Part shown: positions 4,875 through 8,231 of the stretch, piece by piece
How the letters are laid out: every line of letters begins with the position of its first letter
Numbering within the stretch: the stretch's first letter is position 1
Assembly: GCA_002311285.1 (NCBI GenBank)
Contig: DBZU01000035.1
Span: 2,697 to 10,927, forward strand
DNA from: Dehalococcoidia bacterium UBA1152
GTDB lineage: Bacteria > Chloroflexota > Dehalococcoidia > Lucifugimonadales > UBA2962
Reading direction: 5' to 3'
DNA length: 8,231 bases
Translations under genes and position numbers: made by a program
Notes under the pieces: model-generated
The model's database searches: none
What the model was told of the DNA's origin: nothing
The model's input: only the letters and a program-made list of their open reading frames with translations

Positions 4875-6740
4875 CTACTTCCAACTATTTACGAAAGTCT
4901 TTCTTGGTATTTTGGGTTGCCTTAATAGTGGAGAGGGGTTTGGATTGGTTCTTTTAATTAACTGGTCTTTAAATTCTTGGTTGTGATGTGATGCAATCTT
5001 TTCGAGGTCGGGTTGCAGTATATGGAGGGCCACCAAGCTATAAACAAAAGTATCTAACGCTTCATTCCTTTCTCGTTTTGCAACCCATACAACTCTCTTC
5101 TCTCCCTTATAAAATTTAACAGCACGTTTCTCTGCCGTAAGTTGTTTGAAGTATTCTTCATCCATATTATTCGGGAAGTGAACATAGCCTGGCCCCTGTT
5201 CTTCAATCTGTAACCATTGGAATATATTTTCTTTAGCTGTATCCACTCCTGCGGGGAACAGTTGGATTCTTTGTCTGCCTGATTGTCTGGGCCTACCTGC
5301 AATCGGTTTACCCGCTTGCGATTGTCCTTTAATGGCAAATATCCTTCGACCTGATCTTGTCTTTGCGTAGTTGTAAACACTTTGAGTTTGATAACCAGAG
5401 TCAATCGCAACACACGCAATCGGTAACGAAGTAAATGTTTCCCTGTTGTATCTGCGTTTTAAATATTCATCTAGGTCTTGCCATACCTTATTCTGTGCAG
5501 TCTCTCCCCAAAATATTTTATAGTCTAAAACGTAACTTTGAGAATCCAATCCCCATCCGATAACTTGTAACTCTAATCTGTCGCTTTGCAAATCAACCCC
5601 TGCTGTAATAACTAGGACATCATCTGGTATGCAACTTTCATCATAAGTTTCACATCGGGCCATTAAACCTTCACTCACAATTTCTTCACCCTGATCTCGC
5701 CACACATCGCCGAGAGAACAATTTATATATGTCTTTAATATCTCAGGATGGCGTTTAGCTTCTAAAAAATTAACTGCCATTGTGGCCCAAGTAGACCAGG
5801 GCGAATACAGTTCGTTAATATGAAACCCTGCTGTCTTGATTGTTTTCTCTTCGGCTCTCCACTCGCCATTTCTTATCATGGTTATCTTGTGCTTTTCTTC
5901 GAGCAACGATCCACAATGAACGCAAACATACTTTGCCGATTCAGGTTTGCCTTCATCCCACTGTACGTTTGACCATTCCAATACTTGCTTTTTTTTGCAC
6001 TCAGGACACGGAACCCAATACCTTCTTTTGTCCGACAACTCCCACGCTGTCTGTATTCTGGACAATCCATCAATGGTTGGGGTCGAAGCCATTATGATTT
6101 TACGATTCCAGAATGTCGCTGTTCTTTTTAGGGCCAAAGAAATAGGATCACCCTCGGCTCCTGCACTCAACGGGAAGCGATCTACTTCATCTGCTAATAA
6201 AATTCTAACAGGTCTGCTTGCCAAACCACTTGCTGAGTTAGCTCCCACAACTGCAATAAAGCCGCCATCAAACTTCTTGTGCAAAACTGTATTCTCTGAA
6301 TCCTTCGCCCTGGGTTCTTTGACCTTACCTTTTAAAACATCACTACTTCTTAGCATTGGATTTAATCTATCCTTACTCCAAGTCCGAGCCATTTCTAAAG
6401 TTGGTTGCATAACCAGAACGGGACAAGGGTCTTGTGAAATGTAATAACCTAATATGTTATTAAGAATCTCGGTGGCCCCGACTTGTGTGGACTTCATAAA
6501 AACCACAGTTTCTATATTTCTGTCTATTACCGCATCCATAATCTCCCGTTGATATTCGGCCCTGTCTGTTCGCCACTGACCAGGCTCGGCAGAAGATTCA
6601 GAACTAAGCTGTCTGTGCTTGTCGGCCCACTCGCTTACCTTTAGTTTTTTGGGTGGCCTTAATGTCTTTGTTGTCCTGCTCCAGATATGATCTAGACCCT
6701 GTGGGTACTCCGACTCCTGCAAGTTCTTCAAGTGCTTCAT
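4875..6740 (-). CDS. terL: Terminase large subunit, lambda gpA (GpA) family (621 aa)
   Basis: The packaging motor and nuclease that cuts concatemeric phage DNA and drives it into the prohead. The N-terminal ATPase shows a Walker A-like K-S-T-Q-V-G-A-T (83-90), Walker B L-L-A-D-E-V-D-R-F-P (181-190, catalytic Glu185) and the coupling motif A-S-T-P-T (218-222). A zinc-ribbon follows, Cys245/248 and Cys273/276. The C-terminal nuclease has candidate metal-binding Asp383 (A-G-V-D-L-Q), Asp447 (A-I-D-S-G-Y) and Asp563 (A-L-D-T-F-V-Y). Length is close to lambda gpA (641 aa). gpA-family enzymes are associated with cohesive-end (cos) packaging. The ATG at 6740 lies inside terS, behind GGAAGAGG at a short 3-nt spacing; the conserved W-A-D motif near residue 38 is also inside the overlap, so the overlap cannot be an annotation artefact. 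Confidence 0.95.
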   Translation of the reverse strand: MKHLKNLQESEYPQGLDHIWSRTTKTLRPPKKLKVSEWADKHRQLSSESSAEPGQWRTDRAEYQREIMDAVIDRNIETVVFMKSTQVGATEILNNILGYYISQDPCPVLVMQPTLEMARTWSKDRLNPMLRSSDVLKGKVKEPRAKDSENTVLHKKFDGGFIAVVGANSASGLASRPVRILLADEVDRFPLSAGAEGDPISLALKRTATFWNRKIIMASTPTIDGLSRIQTAWELSDKRRYWVPCPECKKKQVLEWSNVQWDEGKPESAKYVCVHCGSLLEEKHKITMIRNGEWRAEEKTIKTAGFHINELYSPWSTWATMAVNFLEAKRHPEILKTYINCSLGDVWRDQGEEIVSEGLMARCETYDESCIPDDVLVITAGVDLQSDRLELQVIGWGLDSQSYVLDYKIFWGETAQNKVWQDLDEYLKRRYNRETFTSLPIACVAIDSGYQTQSVYNYAKTRSGRRIFAIKGQSQAGKPIAGRPRQSGRQRIQLFPAGVDTAKENIFQWLQIEEQGPGYVHFPNNMDEEYFKQLTAEKRAVKFYKGEKRVVWVAKRERNEALDTFVYSLVALHILQPDLEKIASHHNQEFKDQLIKRTNPNPSPLLRQPKIPRKTFVNSWK

Positions 6741-7170
6741 AAACCTCTTCCATTATTAAACTCTCTGCTTCTGAATAGGTCTCCATTCCTATAACTTGAT
6801 GTGCAACCTTAGAGGGCAAATTTAAGAGCTTTGCTTTTAAATTGGCTACGAAATCTATCCATAAATTTTTTACATCTTCCACTAAGACTACTTCTTTTTT
6901 TAATTGTTTTAATTCTATCTCGCTTTTGTCGGCAGTATTTTTGGCAATCCTTATCTTCTCAGTGTGTAAATCAGTTTCACTTACGCTGGCTCCGAATGCC
7001 CTCTCTCTCAAATAGCGTATATATAAAGTGACATTCGTTATAGGCCACCGACCCCCTCTGCCCTCTGGTCTTATTAAAACACCCTCATCAGACAATCTTC
7101 TGACATGCCTCTCTGACAAATCAAGTAATTTGGCTATGGTTGCGATAGGATATCCTGGTATCTCAGCCAT
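6604..7170 (-). CDS. terS: Terminase small subunit, Nu1-like (188 aa)
   Basis: DNA-recognition subunit of the packaging enzyme. The N-terminus (about 5-50) is a winged helix-turn-helix: I-A-K-L-L-D-L-S-E-R-H-V-R-R-L-S (12-27) is the helix-turn-helix, followed by a G-R-G-G-R-W-P wing. Residues about 68-100 are the long charged helix H-T-E-K-I-R-I-A-K-N-T-A-D with E-L-K-Q-L-K-K-E-V typical of Nu1-type proteins, used for oligomerisation. The C-terminal region (about 100-165) should contact the large subunit, and the end is basic. Length matches lambda Nu1 (181 aa). The ATG at 7170 has AAGAGGG 9 nt upstream, inside the methyltransferase gene, which it overlaps by 8 nt; its own 3' end overlaps terL by 137 nt. 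Confidence 0.85.
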   Translation of the reverse strand: MAEIPGYPIATIAKLLDLSERHVRRLSDEGVLIRPEGRGGRWPITNVTLYIRYLRERAFGASVSETDLHTEKIRIAKNTADKSEIELKQLKKEVVLVEDVKNLWIDFVANLKAKLLNLPSKVAHQVIGMETYSEAESLIMEEVYEALEELAGVGVPTGSRSYLEQDNKDIKATQKTKGKRVGRQAQTA

Positions 7171-8231
7171 CCAATTTAGCCCTCTTACCAGTAAACTCTT
7201 CCCAACGCTGTACGATTACGTCACAGTATTTAGGATCGATTTCCATTAATCTTGAATAGCGAGCAGTTTTTTCACAAGCTATTAGAGTTGATCCAGAACC
7301 ACCAAACAAATCTAAAATAATATTTTTGGATTTTGTAGAGTTGTTAATTGCCCTTAATGGAAGTTCCACTGGCTTTTGCGTTGGGTGTTTATATTTAACA
7401 TCCTTAGATATATTCCATAGATCGGATTCATTAGTTATCGATGCATCTATAAAACCATCGAACAATATAAACTCGTGCTGATGTCTGTATCCCCTTCCCA
7501 AACCAAAAACATTTTTGGCCCAAACTATACATGCTTTCGGTTTTAATTTGGTCTGTAAGATTCCATAGAAGGCCCAATTACAACAAACGTAATAGGTATT
7601 TATGTTTAAAATTTCTAAAACAGTTAAAAATGAATCTATAAAATCATTAAACTCACTCTCTTTAAGATCATCATTTCTAATAACATCAAATTTACCACTT
7701 CTACCATTAAATCCAACATTGTAAGGAGGATCAGTAAACACCATGTCTGCTCTATTACCATCCATTAACTTATCTACTGCATCAATGTTTGTGCTGTCTC
7801 CGCAAAGTAGTCTGTGCTTTCCAAGTAACCAGAGGTCTCCTAACTTGGTTGTCGGTTCTTCGGGTAAATCTGGAACAGCATCTTCATCAGTTAAACCTTC
7901 TGTCATTTCATTTAAAGAAAGCAGGGCCGTTAGTTCTTCGTTGGTAAAACCCGTCATGCCTAAATCAAATTCATATTCTTGTAAGTCCATCAACTCTAAA
8001 GACAGTAATTCTTCATCCCATTCTGAGTCCTCCGAAGAACGATTATCCATGATTCGATACGCCTTTTTCTGTGCCTCGCTAAGTCCATTCGCTATATGCA
8101 CTGGCACTTCCTTTAGTCCGAGTTTTTTACTAGCCAATAAGCGAGTATGACCCGCCAGAATAGAGTAATTTTCATCTAATACTAGGGGTTGTCTGAAGCC
8201 AAACTCTCTTATACTTGAAGCAACCTTATCG
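7163..8231 (-). CDS. ParB-like domain - DNA (probably N6-adenine) methyltransferase fusion, 5'-truncated by the window
   Basis: The frame is open to the window edge: 355 residues are visible and an internal TTG at 8137 is not the true start, because the upstream codons encode the ParB/Srx-like motif I-R-E-F-G-F-R-Q-P-L-V-L-D and I-L-A-G-H-T-R-L (visible residues 7-31). After a linker comes a beta-class methyltransferase: motif IV T-D-P-P-Y (166-170) precedes the SAM-binding motif I D-L-F-G-G-S-G-S-T (307-315), with H-P-T-Q-K-P (282-287) between. DPPY is usual for N6-adenine enzymes. It transfers a methyl group from S-adenosylmethionine to DNA; target sequence unknown. No restriction partner is present here, suggesting protection from host restriction or marking of phage DNA. 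It overlaps terS by 8 nt, so it is co-transcribed and coupled to packaging genes. Confidence 0.9.
   Translation of the reverse strand, partial: DKVASSIREFGFRQPLVLDENYSILAGHTRLLASKKLGLKEVPVHIANGLSEAQKKAYRIMDNRSSEDSEWDEELLSLELMDLQEYEFDLGMTGFTNEELTALLSLNEMTEGLTDEDAVPDLPEEPTTKLGDLWLLGKHRLLCGDSTNIDAVDKLMDGNRADMVFTDPPYNVGFNGRSGKFDVIRNDDLKESEFNDFIDSFLTVLEILNINTYYVCCNWAFYGILQTKLKPKACIVWAKNVFGLGRGYRHQHEFILFDGFIDASITNESDLWNISKDVKYKHPTQKPVELPLRAINNSTKSKNIILDLFGGSGSTLIACEKTARYSRLMEIDPKYCDVIVQRWEEFTGKRAKLDG

Noticed and set aside
5054..5419. Minus-strand 121-codon frame inside terL
   Set aside because: Out-of-frame shadow of the terminase nuclease domain; the terL frame carries the conserved Asp motifs through the same DNA.
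5947..6444. Plus-strand open frame of 165 codons opposite terL
   Set aside because: It lies wholly antisense to the conserved terminase ATPase region, has no Shine-Dalgarno or recognisable domain, and its composition is that of a reversed coding frame. The same applies to the other plus-strand frames (for example 1672-2031, 2434-2769 and 7743-8150).
8137..8137. TTG at 8137 as the start of the methyltransferase
   Set aside because: The frame continues upstream to the window edge and encodes the conserved ParB-like GHTR region, so the true start is outside the window.

Overview
The window is a slice of a tailed-phage (Caudoviricetes) genome or prophage. It is the head-gene module, tightly packed, with every convincing gene on the minus strand, so transcription runs from position 8231 towards 1. 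The DNA is AT-rich by eye. Nothing names the host; a bacterial host follows from the Shine-Dalgarno sites, sigma70-like promoter and intrinsic terminator seen here. Two genes need TTG or non-obvious starts, and both outermost genes are cut by the window edges.

In transcription order: (1) a ParB-like domain fused to a beta-class DNA methyltransferase (7163-8231, 5' end missing); (2) an Nu1-like small terminase subunit (6604-7170); (3) a gpA-type large terminase (4875-6740) that overlaps the small subunit by 137 nt; (4) a strong-looking promoter (4845-4872); (5) a 196-aa protein whose C-terminal 68 residues look like lambda gpW behind a beta-rich N-terminal domain (4227-4817, TTG start); (6) a lambda gpB-type portal (2746-4227); (7) a 130-nt non-coding leader full of complementary segments (2616-2745); (8) an S78-type prohead protease fused to an HK97-fold major capsid protein (651-2615), with a well-formed internal start at 1901 that could make the capsid protein alone; (9) an intrinsic terminator (606-636); (10) a small DUF-like protein (389-601); (11) a gpFII-like head-tail connector (78-386); (12) the first 24 codons of a probable tail-terminator-like gene (1-74).

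The gene order Nu1-A-W-B-protease-capsid-FII-tail follows phage lambda, but the protease/capsid block is HK97-like (S78 protease, HK97 fold, delta-like domain) instead of lambda C/Nu3/D/E. The products would work together as follows: the terminase pair cuts and pumps DNA through the portal into a prohead built from capsid protein matured by the protease; gpW-like and gpFII-like proteins then close the head and join the tail. The methyltransferase probably modifies phage DNA.

The most interesting material is regulatory. The capsid region has three stacked signals: a structured leader with mutually exclusive pairings, a duplicated translation-initiation site inside the protease-capsid fusion, and a terminator directly after the capsid stop codon. 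Together they could set protease:capsid:connector ratios. No tRNA, CRISPR array, insertion sequence or plus-strand gene could be supported.
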